Part shown: one piece after another, positions 1 to 7,345 of the stretch | Layout: every line of letters begins with the position of its first letter | How positions within the stretch are numbered: the stretch's first letter is position 1 | Assembly (NCBI RefSeq): GCF_002843605.1 | Contig: NZ_CP025263.1 | Span: forward strand, 2,447,501 to 2,511,500 | Direction: 5' to 3' | Length of the DNA stretch: 64,000 nucleotides | Origin: Pseudomonas sp. S09G 359 | GTDB taxonomy: Bacteria; Pseudomonadota; Gammaproteobacteria; Pseudomonadales; Pseudomonadaceae | Notes under the pieces: generated by a model | Told to the model about the DNA's origin: nothing | Databases searched by the model: none | The model's input: the letters and a program-made list of their open reading frames with translations, nothing else | Position numbers and translations under genes: made by a program

Positions 1-1
1 G

Positions 2-817
2 CCCAAGCTGCTCAAGGGCATGACCCAAAGCCAGATCCGCGCCTTGCTGGCCCGCCGCTCCATCGAAACCCCGGGCGTGCAGACCGCGTTCAACGCGTTT
101 TTGGTCAACACCGGCAAGCAACTGATCCTGGTGGACACCGGCGCCGGCCAATGCATCGGCGCCACCGCCGGGCAACTCTCGACGAACATGAAGGCGGCCG
201 GTTATGAGCCGTCCCAGGTCGACACGATCCTGCTGACCCACCTGCACCTGGACCACGTGTGCGGTCTGGTGGATGGGCAGCATCAAGCGATTTTCGCGAA
301 TGCCACCGTGTATGCCGCCAAGGCCGAGGCCGATTACTGGCTCGACCCTCAGGCGTTGGCCAAGGCCCCGGAGGCGGCCAAAGGCTTTTTCAAGATCGCC
401 CAAGACTCGACCGCCCCCTACATAGCCGCCGGGCGTTTCAAGACGTTTGAGCCGGGCAAGCTGCCGATCGCAGGTATCGAGACGGCACAGGAGCCGGGGC
501 ATACGCCGGGCAGCACCACTTACCGTTTCAACTCCCAGGGGCAGAGCATCCTGTTCATGGGCGACCTGGTGCATAACCTCGCCGTGCAGTTCCTGCACCC
601 TGAGGTGTCGATCGGGTTTGACGTGAATGGCCAGCAGGCAATCAAGAGCCGCGAAGCGGTGTTCAGCGCGGCCGCTGCCGAAAAGATCTGGGTGACCGCG
701 GCGCATTTGCCGTTCCCGGGCATTGGCCATATCACCACCGAGGGCAAGCACTTCCAGTGGGTACCGGTGGAGTACGGGCCGTATAAACGTGCGGCGCATG
801 TGCCATTGATCGACTAA
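2..817 (+). CDS. MBL-fold metallo-hydrolase, 5' end outside the window
   Basis: Metallo-beta-lactamase-fold hydrolase. The zinc-binding HxHxDH signature (THLHLDH) is encoded at about 235-255. It is followed by GHTPGS near 496-513, a GDLVH segment near 560 that supplies the bridging Asp, and a late AAHLPFPG His near 700-715, so all expected metal ligands are present. The frame is open to the left edge (codons for PKLLKG precede the first in-window ATG at 20), and family members usually carry an N-terminal export signal, so the true start is probably upstream. The substrate cannot be told from sequence; lactonases, glyoxalase-like enzymes and other hydrolases share this fold. A clean intrinsic terminator follows, so the gene ends its own transcript. 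Confidence 0.85.
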   Translation, partial: PKLLKGMTQSQIRALLARRSIETPGVQTAFNAFLVNTGKQLILVDTGAGQCIGATAGQLSTNMKAAGYEPSQVDTILLTHLHLDHVCGLVDGQHQAIFANATVYAAKAEADYWLDPQALAKAPEAAKGFFKIAQDSTAPYIAAGRFKTFEPGKLPIAGIETAQEPGHTPGSTTYRFNSQGQSILFMGDLVHNLAVQFLHPEVSIGFDVNGQQAIKSREAVFSAAAAEKIWVTAAHLPFPGIGHITTEGKHFQWVPVEYGPYKRAAHVPLID

Positions 818-833
818 CCCTCTCTCCCTATAG

Positions 834-860
834 CCGCTGTGCAACCGCCAGCGGTTTTTT
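834..860 (+). terminator. Rho-independent terminator after the MBL-fold hydrolase
   Basis: The inverted repeat CCGCTG / CAGCGG (834-839 and 849-854) encloses a 9-nt loop and is followed at once by six T residues (855-860). It lies 16 nt beyond the hydrolase stop and just upstream of the DoxX gene. Confidence 0.75.
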
Positions 861-875
861 GCGCATAGGTCGTTT

Positions 876-1262
876 ATGAACGAATCAAAAAGTCAGGCTC
901 TGGGGCTGCTGTTTCTGCGGGTCAGTGGGGCGCTGTTCCTGCTGTGGGTGCATGGCTTGCCCAAGTTGCTCCACTACAGCGAGCAGTTGACGCTGATCGA
1001 AGACCCGTTTCATTTGGGCGCCAACGTCACTTTGCTGCTGGCGATCTTTGCCGAAGTACTCTGCCCGCTGCTGATCATCACGGGGGTGCGGGTGCGTCTG
1101 GCGTGCCTGCCGATCCTGGCGGTGCTGTTGATCGCCATGGTGGTGGTGCACCCGCAATGGACGTTGCTTGAAGGGCAGTTCGGCTGGTTGCTGCTGATCA
1201 TTTTCACCAGCGTGCTGATCGCCGGGCCCGGTCGCCTGGTGCTGAGCCAGCGTTTCGCCTGA
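876..1262 (+). CDS. DoxX family membrane protein
   Basis: A 128-residue integral membrane protein with four hydrophobic segments (about residues 10-28, 47-68, 73-91 and 98-117). The N-terminal pattern LGLLFLRVSGALFLLWVHGLP is typical of DoxX/DoxD-like small proteins of the inner membrane. Some relatives associate with sulfur or thiosulfate oxidation, quinone reduction or redox stress, but no specific function can be read from this sequence. The gene is flanked by the terminator of the preceding gene and by a terminator serving the opposite-strand esterase, so it is probably monocistronic. Confidence 0.75.
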   Translation: MNESKSQALGLLFLRVSGALFLLWVHGLPKLLHYSEQLTLIEDPFHLGANVTLLLAIFAEVLCPLLIITGVRVRLACLPILAVLLIAMVVVHPQWTLLEGQFGWLLLIIFTSVLIAGPGRLVLSQRFA

Positions 1263-1264
1263 GC

Positions 1265-1289
1265 AAAAAAAGGCCGGGCAAGCCCGGCC
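1265..1289 (-). terminator. Rho-independent terminator for the esterase gene
   Basis: The perfect 7-bp stem GGCCGGG / CCCGGCC with a CAAG loop (1272-1289) is flanked on its left by a run of A residues. Read on the minus strand, this is a hairpin followed by about seven T residues, 28 nt past the stop codon of the minus-strand esterase. Confidence 0.75.
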
Positions 1290-1316
1290 AAATAAGGAGA
1301 GGGTGTTTCAGTCGTA

Positions 1317-2135
1317 TCAGCGGCTCAGGAACGCCAGCAGGTCTTCGTTCAACTGCTGGGTGTGAGTGGCCGCGAAGCCGTGCGGCGCGTCCTTGTAGAC
1401 CTTCAGTTCTGCGCCCTTGATCATCTCGGCCGCTACTTTGCCGGTGGTTTCGAAGGGTACGATCTGGTCGCCATCACCGTGGATCACCAGGGTCGGCACG
1501 TCGATCTTGGCCATGTCCGGGCGGAAGTCGGTTTCGGAGAACGCAGTGACGCAATCCACGGTCGCCTTGAGGGACGCTAACAGAGCGATCTGCAGGGTCT
1601 GGGTCAGCACACCTTCGGAGACGGTCTGGCCTTTGTTAATGCCGAAGAACGGGGTGTTGAAGTCCGCGATGAATTGCGCACGGTCCTTGAGCAGTCCTTC
1701 CTTGATGCCGTCGAACACCGGGGTCGGCACGCCTTGTGGGTAATCGGCTTTCTGGCCGAACAGCGGGGTGACCGCACCCAGCAGCACCAGGCCGGCAACA
1801 CGGGCGCTGCCGTGGCGGGCGATATAGCGGGCCACGTCGCCGCCACCCATGGAGAAGCCCACCAGGGTCACGTCCTTGAGGTCCAGGTGCTCGATCAACT
1901 GCGCGATGTCGTCGGCGAAAGTGTTGTAGTCATTGCCGGTCCACGGTTGGTCCGAGCGGCCGAAACCACGGCGGTCAAACGCGATGGTGCGGTAGCCACG
2001 GCTGCTCAGGTATTCCATCTGGTATTCCCACATATCGGCATCCAGCGGCCAGCCGTGGCTGAACAGCACGGGCTTACCGCTGCCCCAGTCCTTGAAGTAG
2101 ATCTGGGTACCGTCTTTGGCAACGAATGTGCTCAT
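1317..2135 (-). CDS. Alpha/beta hydrolase, PFE-like aryl esterase / cofactor-free haloperoxidase
   Basis: A 272-residue serine hydrolase of the alpha/beta fold. The nucleophile elbow GFSMGG puts Ser at residue 95; the acid is Asp223 in HGDGDQ and the base His252 in APHGF. These match Ser94/Asp222/His251 of the P. fluorescens esterase PFE (numbered without Met), which this protein resembles over its whole length by recall. Such enzymes hydrolyse small aryl esters and lactones and show perhydrolase activity towards peracids. Residue 30 (29 in PFE numbering) is Pro in HGWPLDADMW where PFE has Leu. There is no signal peptide, so it is cytoplasmic. An AGGAG ribosome-binding site supports the start at 2135, and its own terminator lies downstream. 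Confidence 0.9.
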   Translation of the reverse strand: MSTFVAKDGTQIYFKDWGSGKPVLFSHGWPLDADMWEYQMEYLSSRGYRTIAFDRRGFGRSDQPWTGNDYNTFADDIAQLIEHLDLKDVTLVGFSMGGGDVARYIARHGSARVAGLVLLGAVTPLFGQKADYPQGVPTPVFDGIKEGLLKDRAQFIADFNTPFFGINKGQTVSEGVLTQTLQIALLASLKATVDCVTAFSETDFRPDMAKIDVPTLVIHGDGDQIVPFETTGKVAAEMIKGAELKVYKDAPHGFAATHTQQLNEDLLAFLSR

Positions 2136-2284
2136 GGAAAACTCCTGGGTGAGTAGGGCAAAAAGACTCTAGCTCACTATTGCGCTAAACCGGACGAAGG
2201 GCTTGTACGGGTGTGCTCGGTTGAACGGTTCAGCGTCTATGCTGGTCCACTGACCTCTACCGTCAGATCACACAGGTGAACGAA

Positions 2285-3352
2285 ATGGCCAAGACTTACA
2301 GCTACGCCGCCCAGAACGCCAAGGACACGCTCAAGCCCTTTACCTTCGAGCGCCGTGCGCCAGGGGCCGACGACGTACAGATCGACATCCTCTATTGCGG
2401 CGTCTGCCACTCCGACCTGCACACTGCGCGCAACGAGTGGCATAACACGCTTTACCCCTCGGTGCCTGGCCACGAAATCGTCGGCCGCGTGACGGCCGTG
2501 GGTGGCAACGTCAAGAACTTCAAGGTCGGCGACCTGGCCGGTGTCGGTTGCATGGTTGACAGCTGCCAGCACTGCGCCTCCTGCGCCGAGGGCGAGGAGC
2601 AATACTGCGAGAACGGCTTTACCGGCACCTACAACGGCCCGGTATTCGGCGGTGAGAACACCTTCGGCGGCTACTCGGACAGCATCGTAGTCAAGGAGAA
2701 GTTTGTACTGCGCATCTCCCATGACGATTCCAACCTGGCCGCCGTGGCGCCGTTGCTGTGCGCGGGCATCACCACCTATTCGCCGCTGCACCACTGGAAG
2801 GTCGGCCCCGGCAAGAAGGTCGGCGTAGTGGGCCTGGGTGGCCTGGGGCATATGGCGGTGAAGATCGCCCACGCCATGGGCGCGCATGTCACGCTGTTCA
2901 CCACCTCCCCGAGCAAGCGCGAGGACGGCCTGCGCCTGGGCGCCGACCAAGTGGTGGTGTCAAAGAACGCGGATGAAATGGCCAAGGTTGCCAACAGCCT
3001 GGACTTTATCCTCAACACCGTCGCCGCGCCGCATAACCTCGACGCCTTCCTCAACCTGCTCAAGCGCGACGGCACCATGACCCTGGTCGGCGCGCCCGAC
3101 AGCCCGCACCCGTCGCCTGCAGTCTTCGGCCTGATCTTCAAGCGCCGCAGCCTGGCCGGCTCGCTGATCGGTGGCATCCAGGAGACCCAGGACATGCTGG
3201 ACTTCTGCGCCAAGCACGGGATTGTCTCGGACGTGGAGATGATCGCTATCCAGGATATTAACGAGGCCTATGAGCGGATGCTCAAGGGCGATGTGAAGTA
3301 TCGGTTTGTGATCGATATGGCCAGTTTGAAAAAGGAAAGTAACGCGGCGTGA
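2285..3352 (+). CDS. Zinc-dependent alcohol dehydrogenase, CAD/YahK-like
   Basis: A 355-residue medium-chain dehydrogenase/reductase that interconverts alcohols and aldehydes using a nicotinamide cofactor. Catalytic-zinc ligands are visible as Cys38 in CGVCHSDLH, His63-Glu64 in PGHE and the Cys in PLLCAG. The structural zinc site is Cys94, Cys97, Cys100 and Cys108. The Rossmann motif GLGGLGH is followed by a TTSPSKRE loop with Ser and Lys/Arg, which favours NADP(H). The family resembles cinnamyl-alcohol-dehydrogenase-like aldehyde reductases such as YahK. The ATG at 2285 is preferred over the in-frame GTG at 2276 because AGGTGA (2274-2279) is a good ribosome-binding site only for the ATG. The natural substrate is not evident. 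Confidence 0.9.
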   Translation: MAKTYSYAAQNAKDTLKPFTFERRAPGADDVQIDILYCGVCHSDLHTARNEWHNTLYPSVPGHEIVGRVTAVGGNVKNFKVGDLAGVGCMVDSCQHCASCAEGEEQYCENGFTGTYNGPVFGGENTFGGYSDSIVVKEKFVLRISHDDSNLAAVAPLLCAGITTYSPLHHWKVGPGKKVGVVGLGGLGHMAVKIAHAMGAHVTLFTTSPSKREDGLRLGADQVVVSKNADEMAKVANSLDFILNTVAAPHNLDAFLNLLKRDGTMTLVGAPDSPHPSPAVFGLIFKRRSLAGSLIGGIQETQDMLDFCAKHGIVSDVEMIAIQDINEAYERMLKGDVKYRFVIDMASLKKESNAA

Positions 3353-3367
3353 GTGCAGCGCAAGTCT

Positions 3368-3414
3368 AATGTGGGAGGGGCGGTGCGACGATTCGATTTG
3401 CCCCCTTCCACATT
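3368..3414. repeat. Degenerate REP-like palindrome
   Basis: An imperfect inverted repeat with outer arms AATGTGGGAGGGG and CCCCCTTCCACATT around a short centre. The arms resemble the GTGGGAGGGGGCTTGCCCCC type REP sequences seen at 44.7 kb. It lies between the convergent alcohol dehydrogenase and mntP genes. Confidence 0.6.
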
Positions 3415-3429
3415 GTTTATGTGTGCGTT

Positions 3430-3993
3430 TCAGACCGAGAGGTGCTCGTAGAGAATCGTCGCACCCACCAGCATCAACACCACGCCACCGACCATCTCCG
3501 CCCGCTTGCCCACCACGGTGCCCAACACCCGGCCGAGCATCATGCCGAGGGTGACCATGGTCATGGTCGCCAGGCCAATGGCCGCCGAGGCCAGCAGGAT
3601 ATTCACGTCGACAAACGCCAGGCCCACGCCCACTGCCAGCGCATCAATGCTGGTGGCAAACGCGGTGACGGCGAGGATCATGAAAGAGTGCTGGGTGGGC
3701 TTTTCGGCTTCCTCGTCGTCAGCCTTGAGCCCGTTCCAGATCATGTGCAAACCCAGTGCCACCAGCAGGGTAAAAGCGATCCAGTGGTCCCAGTTTTCCA
3801 CCCAGCGGGTGGCCGCATGGCCGATGGCCCAGCCGATCATCGGTGTAATGGCTTCGATCACGCCAAAGATCAGGCCGGCGCGCAGGGCTTCGCTCAAACG
3901 CGGTTTTTGCAGGCTGGAGCCTTTGCCTATGGCCGCCGCAAAGGCGTCCGTGGACATGGCCAGGGCGAGAAGGAGCAGGGAAATGGGGTTCAC
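3430..3993 (-). CDS. mntP: Manganese efflux pump MntP
   Basis: A 188-residue inner-membrane Mn(II) exporter of the MntP (DUF204) family with about six transmembrane helices. The two pseudo-repeats carry the conserved acidic motifs [10 protein letters not shown] near the N-terminus and [10 protein letters not shown] in the second half, where Asp residues are thought to contact the metal. The GTG at 3993 is the chosen start because the product then begins [10 protein letters not shown] as in the family and a TGGAAG ribosome-binding site lies 7 nt upstream. An ATG at 4023 would add ten unconserved residues. The leader just upstream folds as a yybP-ykoY manganese riboswitch, so expression should rise with manganese. 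Confidence 0.92.
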   Translation of the reverse strand: MNPISLLLLALAMSTDAFAAAIGKGSSLQKPRLSEALRAGLIFGVIEAITPMIGWAIGHAATRWVENWDHWIAFTLLVALGLHMIWNGLKADDEEAEKPTQHSFMILAVTAFATSIDALAVGVGLAFVDVNILLASAAIGLATMTMVTLGMMLGRVLGTVVGKRAEMVGGVVLMLVGATILYEHLSV

Positions 3994-4049
3994 GGTCAGG
4001 CTTCCAGTCGGGCTATGGGACACAACGACACAACCACACGCCCGACTTT

Positions 4050-4172
4050 AGGCATGGATGTGTCGCTGGTCTCACCAACCAAACGGTGTTCGTACCACGG
4101 CAGGTTGCCGAATATGTTGATACGAACGCTTCCAACAGAGTCAGAAGCCGGTTACTCCCCAACGAGGAGGGG
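4050..4172 (-). promoter_or_regulatory. yybP-ykoY (manganese) riboswitch in the mntP leader
   Basis: Read on the minus strand, the leader shows the conserved elements of the yybP-ykoY aptamer in order: GTTGGGGAGTAACCGGC (about 4147-4164), a central helix, CGTATCAACATATTCGGC, a second helix, then GGTTGGTGAGACCAGC closing the outer stem (about 4062-4078). This RNA family senses Mn(II), and mntP/alx genes are its standard targets. A TATGAT -10-like hexamer lies on the minus strand at 4174-4179, placing the RNA start at the aptamer's edge. The expression platform probably acts on the mntP ribosome-binding site, since no obvious poly-U hairpin is present. Confidence 0.85.
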
Positions 4173-4211
4173 AATCATAGGGGGGCGGATCTGAAAATTT
4201 CGTTAAACGGC

Positions 4212-4511
4212 TCAAGGCCGCTGCGGTTTCACCGATGTGCCAAAGGTATTGCCCATGCGCACGCTGGTGGCCGCCGGCGTGGCCAGGCCCACCTTGTTTG
4301 GCAGGCGTTTTTCCACGCCGATGTTTTGCGCCTCGCGGTTTTTTTGCGCAGCCTTGGTCGCATTCGTGTCATTGCCCATCTGCTGGCTCAGGCAGCCATA
4401 GTCGGGCGCCTTGTAGCCATCCACCGCGACTTCCGTGCAGCTGTCGGCATGGGCGGCGAAGGGCAGGGCGGCGCACAGCAACAGGCTGGCGAGGGGGGGT
4501 AGCAGCTTCAT
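4212..4511 (-). CDS. Small secreted protein of unknown function
   Basis: A 99-residue protein with a clear Sec signal peptide (MKLLPPLASLLLCAALPFAAHA, cleavage after Ala22) and a polar mature part of about 77 residues. Two Cys (DSCTEV and YGCLSQQ) could form a disulfide in the periplasm. The start is supported by a strong AGGAGG ribosome-binding site. Proteins of this look are common uncharacterised exports in Pseudomonas, and I do not recognise a named family. It is upstream of the mntP riboswitch on the same strand but is probably a separate unit. Confidence 0.65.
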   Translation of the reverse strand: MKLLPPLASLLLCAALPFAAHADSCTEVAVDGYKAPDYGCLSQQMGNDTNATKAAQKNREAQNIGVEKRLPNKVGLATPAATSVRMGNTFGTSVKPQRP

Positions 4512-4577
4512 CGGAGCCTCCTGGCGGACCCGGGGGAAAGGGCCGTTAGGCTTTCAAGTCTAGTGCAGCGGGCTTCT

Positions 4578-4617
4578 CGTCACCGTGATGTTTTTTTTGC
4601 TATCACCGTAACATCAG
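4578..4617 (+). promoter_or_regulatory. Candidate Pho-box-like direct repeats upstream of vreA
   Basis: Two copies of TCACCGT(G/A)A start at 4580 and 4603, about two helical turns apart, separated by a T-tract. The second reads CTATCACCGTAACATCAGG, a degenerate match to PhoB-box repeats (CTGTCAT spaced by 11 bp). In P. aeruginosa the vreAIR operon is induced by phosphate starvation through PhoB, which makes the position credible, but the match is weak. Confidence 0.35.
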
Positions 4618-4664
4618 GTTCATAAACTGGCCTCAGGATGACGGTTTTCTAGGGCGCGTCGGCC

Positions 4665-5372
4665 GTGCAGCGATGCAGAGCAGCGGGTGAGCAGGGAGCC
4701 TGGAGGCGTGCCGTATGCGCCCTGGTCTTGCTGTTGCTGCTGGCCAGTGGTGGTGCGGCGCAGGCAGAGTCAGCGCCGCTGGTGTTGAACCTGCCGGCGC
4801 AAGACCTCGAACACGCCCTGCAAGCGTATAGCCGCGCCACCGGCATGGCGGTGCTGGTCGACCGTGAGTTGACCCGGGGCCGGCGCTCTATCGGCGTGCG
4901 CGGGCGCTTTACGGCGCAAGAGGCACTGGCGATGTTGCTGACCGGGAGTGGCCTGATGGCGCGTTACGCACGCAGCGATGCATTTACCTTGCAGACCCCC
5001 GAGGTCAGCCCGCCAGCCGCCACCCGAGGCGCGGCGGCACGGCACGCGGCGCGCATCAACAACAGCTACGCCACGGCGTTGCAGCAGGCGATCGAAGCCA
5101 GCCTGTGCCGGTCGCCCCTGACCCGCCCCGGCAGTTTTCGCGCGCTGGTGCAGGTTTGGGTCAACCCGTTGGGTGTGATCGAACACAGCCGGCTGGTCAG
5201 CTCCACCGGTGATGAACAACGTGATGAAGCACTGGTACGCAGCCTGGGCGCAGCGCGAGTGGATCGCCCGGCACCGAGTTCGCTGCGTCAGCCGGTGACG
5301 TTACTTCTGATGCCCGACACAACAGGAATACGCATGGAATGCACAGCAGCAAAAGGAGCCTGGGGCGGATGA
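4665..5372 (+). CDS. vreA: VreA-like surface-signalling protein: STN domain plus TonB-like C-terminus, no receptor barrel
   Basis: A 235-residue exported protein. After a signal/anchor segment (about residues 16-34), residues 40-105 form a secretin/TonB short N-terminal (STN) domain: NLPAQDLEHALQAYSRATGM, then GRFTAQEALAMLLTGSGL. STN domains transmit surface signals in TonB-dependent transducers. Residues 135-225 resemble the TonB C-terminal fold (RALVQVWVNPLGVIEHSRLVSSTG). There is no outer-membrane barrel, the hallmark of P. aeruginosa VreA. The gene overlaps the following sigma-factor gene by ATGA. The GTG at 4665 is uncertain because no strong ribosome-binding site precedes it. The expected role is a periplasmic signal to the anti-sigma factor VreR. 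Confidence 0.75.
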   Translation: MQRCRAAGEQGAWRRAVCALVLLLLLASGGAAQAESAPLVLNLPAQDLEHALQAYSRATGMAVLVDRELTRGRRSIGVRGRFTAQEALAMLLTGSGLMARYARSDAFTLQTPEVSPPAATRGAAARHAARINNSYATALQQAIEASLCRSPLTRPGSFRALVQVWVNPLGVIEHSRLVSSTGDEQRDEALVRSLGAARVDRPAPSSLRQPVTLLLMPDTTGIRMECTAAKGAWGG

Positions 5373-5914
5373 AAAATACCGGGCACAGTACGATGGTCAG
5401 CCTGTTCCTGGCCTCCTACGACGACTTCAAGGTGCGTTTGCGCAAGCGCCTGGGTTCGGAGGACCTGGCCAACGACGTCCTGCACGAAACCTACCTGCGG
5501 GTCGACCGCATGGAGGTGCCGCCAAACCTGGCGCAACCCAACGCCTACCTCTACCGCATGGCCTTGAACATTGCCGCTGACCGTCGCCAGGCCGATGCGC
5601 GCTTGCTCACCGGCAGCGAAGTGGAAGAGTTGCTGCAAAGCGCTGACGAAGCCCAGGACCCCTCGCGGGTGGTGGGTGGCCAGAAAGAAATCCAATCCCT
5701 GGTCAAGGCCCTCTACGAACTGCCGGCACGGCGCCGCAAGATCCTTATTGCCGCCCGCCTGGAAGAGGCGCCGCACCTGGAAATCTCCCAGCGTTTCGGG
5801 ATTTCCACGCGCATGGTCGAGAAGGAAATCAAGGCCGCCCTCGGCCACTGCGCCAAGCGCCTGGAAAGAAAAGTGATCCAGCGGTTCGGTCCCGGGGCCG
5901 GAAAACCGTCTTAG
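5369..5914 (+). CDS. vreI: ECF sigma factor, VreI/FecI type
   Basis: A 181-residue group IV sigma factor. Region 2 is seen at SLFLASYDDFKVRLRKRLG...LANDVLHETYLRV (residues about 10-50) and region 4 at LPARRRKILIAARLEE...ISQRFGISTRMVEKEI (about 113-155), the helix-turn-helix for -35 recognition. The start at 5369 overlaps the vreA stop as ATGA, implying translational coupling; an earlier ATG at 5339 lies inside vreA and is less likely. The neighbours (STN protein before, FecR protein after) make this a cell-surface-signalling sigma factor. By analogy with PUMA3 it should drive hxc, lapA and exoprotein genes, which here lie more than 28 kb away. Confidence 0.85.
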   Translation: MKNTGHSTMVSLFLASYDDFKVRLRKRLGSEDLANDVLHETYLRVDRMEVPPNLAQPNAYLYRMALNIAADRRQADARLLTGSEVEELLQSADEAQDPSRVVGGQKEIQSLVKALYELPARRRKILIAARLEEAPHLEISQRFGISTRMVEKEIKAALGHCAKRLERKVIQRFGPGAGKPS

Positions 5915-5951
5915 TGTCGAGTCCCTGATAAATCCGTGAGTATGTGCGCGC

Positions 5952-6878
5952 TTGAACATTTTTAGCCTCTCCACCGCCCGGCAAACCGCTGCCAGCCCCG
6001 TGCACGATGAAGCCCGCGAGTGGCTGCTCCTGCTGACCTCGGGCCGCGCCACCGTGGCCGATGCCAAGGCCTTGCAGGCCTGGCGCGCGCAAAGCGCCGA
6101 ACACGCCCAGGCGTTCGAGCAGGCCAAGGCGTTATGGCAGCAATTGGCGCCGGCTGCGGCGCAAGTCTCGCAGCCCCGTTCGTTCGGCCGACGTGCTTTC
6201 CTCGGCGGTGCGATTGCCGCATCGGCAGCCGTGGTAATGGTCCGCGTGGGTGCCCCCGGCGGTTTTGCCGGCCTCACGGCGGACTATCGCACCGAGGTGG
6301 GCGAGCAGCGGCAAGTGCTGCTGGGCGACGGGGTCAGCCTGGAACTCAACACCCAGACGCGCGTCAGTCGGGTGGGGCAGGGCATTGAATTGCTCGAAGG
6401 CGAAGTTGAAGTGCTCGCCCATGTTGCGCAACCGCTCAAGGTACTGGCCGGCGACGGTTGGGTGAGCGCCGGGGAGGCGCGGTTCAATCTGCGTAACACC
6501 GATAACAAGGTGTGCGTGACCTGCATCGAGGGCTCGCTGTCGGTAGATGTCGCGGGTCGCAGTGTGCGGCTTGAGGGCGGGCGCCAGCTGAGCTACAGCG
6601 CCGCCGAGGTAGGTGAACCGGTGGTAGTCGATACCCAGGCGGTCGTGGCCTGGCGCGAACAGGTATTGGTGTTCAACAACGCCACACTGGCGACGGTAGT
6701 GGACGAGATCAACCGCTACCGGCCGGGAATGTTGCTGTTACTCAACAGGGAGCTGGGCCAGCGTCGCGTGCAGGCGCGGTTCAGCCTGCAGCAGCTGGCG
6801 GGCGTGGCGTTGTTGATTCGGGATGCCTATGGCGCAAAATGTACGGAACTGCCAGGTGGGGTGGTTTTGTTGAGTTAG
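5952..6878 (+). CDS. vreR: FecR-type anti-sigma factor, VreR-like
   Basis: A 308-residue inner-membrane anti-sigma regulator. Residues about 15-55 form the cytoplasmic DUF4880 anti-sigma domain (DEAREWLLLLTSG...LQAWRAQSAEHAQAFEQAKALW). A single transmembrane segment (about residues 77-100, RRAFLGGAIAASAAVVMV) follows, then a periplasmic FecR domain (about 110-210, TEVGEQRQVLLGDGVSLELNTQTR) and an STN-like C-terminal DUF4974 region. It should hold the sigma factor inactive until the VreA signal triggers proteolysis. The TTG at 5952 is taken as start because it gives the family N-terminus; no ATG fits. A terminator follows at 6950, closing the trio. Confidence 0.85.
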   Translation: MNIFSLSTARQTAASPVHDEAREWLLLLTSGRATVADAKALQAWRAQSAEHAQAFEQAKALWQQLAPAAAQVSQPRSFGRRAFLGGAIAASAAVVMVRVGAPGGFAGLTADYRTEVGEQRQVLLGDGVSLELNTQTRVSRVGQGIELLEGEVEVLAHVAQPLKVLAGDGWVSAGEARFNLRNTDNKVCVTCIEGSLSVDVAGRSVRLEGGRQLSYSAAEVGEPVVVDTQAVVAWREQVLVFNNATLATVVDEINRYRPGMLLLLNRELGQRRVQARFSLQQLAGVALLIRDAYGAKCTELPGGVVLLS

Positions 6879-6949
6879 GCTTCGATTTACGGTTGCACAG
6901 TGCTACACGGATGTTCCCCCGCTATATCCCCGCGTGTCAGTGATAACTT

Positions 6950-6979
6950 GGCGGCTTCAATACCTTGAAGCTGCCTTTT
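6950..6979 (+). terminator. Rho-independent terminator after vreR
   Basis: GGCGGCTTCAA (6950-6960) and TTGAAGCTGCC (6965-6975) form an 11-bp stem with one G-U pair and a TACC loop, followed by TTTT. It separates vreAIR transcription from the T6SS operon. Confidence 0.8.
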
Positions 6980-7000
6980 GTGTTGTTCTCGTCTATATAG

Positions 7001-7015
7001 ATAAACAATGTTTAT
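7001..7015. promoter_or_regulatory. 15-bp palindrome in the T6SS upstream region
   Basis: ATAAACA-A-TGTTTAT is a perfect inverted repeat inside an AT-rich stretch, flanked by TAGATA on both sides. It could be an operator for a dimeric regulator or part of a silencing nucleation site. The binding factor is unknown. Confidence 0.35.
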
Positions 7016-7228
7016 TGCATAGATAGACTTGTTGTTTTGTTTGGCTTTTTGTTTGCTGAAAAGTCCGTCATTGATACTTCTTCTTAATGTAAGAGCAATC
7101 CCAGGACAGTCCGCGTGATTGCTGCCTCAAGGGGTGAATTGTAGGAAGTGTCTTCAAAGCTCCGCTGAAAGCTCCCCATCGCAATGTAGAGACTAGTAAG
7201 GAATATCTGAAATAGTCCATTGTGTTTT

Positions 7229-7242
7229 GGCAGGAAGTGAGC
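7229..7242 (+). promoter_or_regulatory. Weak sigma-54-type promoter candidate for the T6SS operon
   Basis: TTGGCAG-N4-GAGCGC contains the invariant GG-N10-GC spacing and a good -24 half (TGGCA) but a poor -12 half (GAGCG instead of TTGCA). It lies about 100 nt upstream of tssB. Several Pseudomonas T6SS clusters depend on RpoN, which is the reason to note it. Confidence 0.2.
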
Positions 7243-7345
7243 GCCCCTCATGTTGTGTAAGCGCTTTAACGTCTCAAATTTAATCAGAATCGTAGACTAC
7301 GGCGGGTTGGCGGGTAAGCCGCTCGTCAGTTGGAATGGAGGGGTT

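Larger units (their letters stand above)
6879..7345 (+). other. AT-rich intergenic region between vreR and the T6SS
   Basis: 467 nt without a credible gene. It holds the vreR terminator (6950-6979), a perfect 15-bp palindrome ATAAACA-A-TGTTTAT (7001-7015) set between two (A)TAGATA copies, and a weak sigma-54-like GG-N10-GC site at 7229-7242. It is markedly more AT-rich than its surroundings, as expected for a T6SS promoter region silenced by H-NS-like MvaT proteins. Reading through from 7250 adds 32 unconserved residues to TssB and is not taken as coding. Confidence 0.6.

Noticed and set aside
7250..7345. N-terminal extension of TssB from the ATG at 7250
   Set aside because: The extra 32 residues are unlike any TssB, and the ATG at 7346 has a strong ribosome-binding site.
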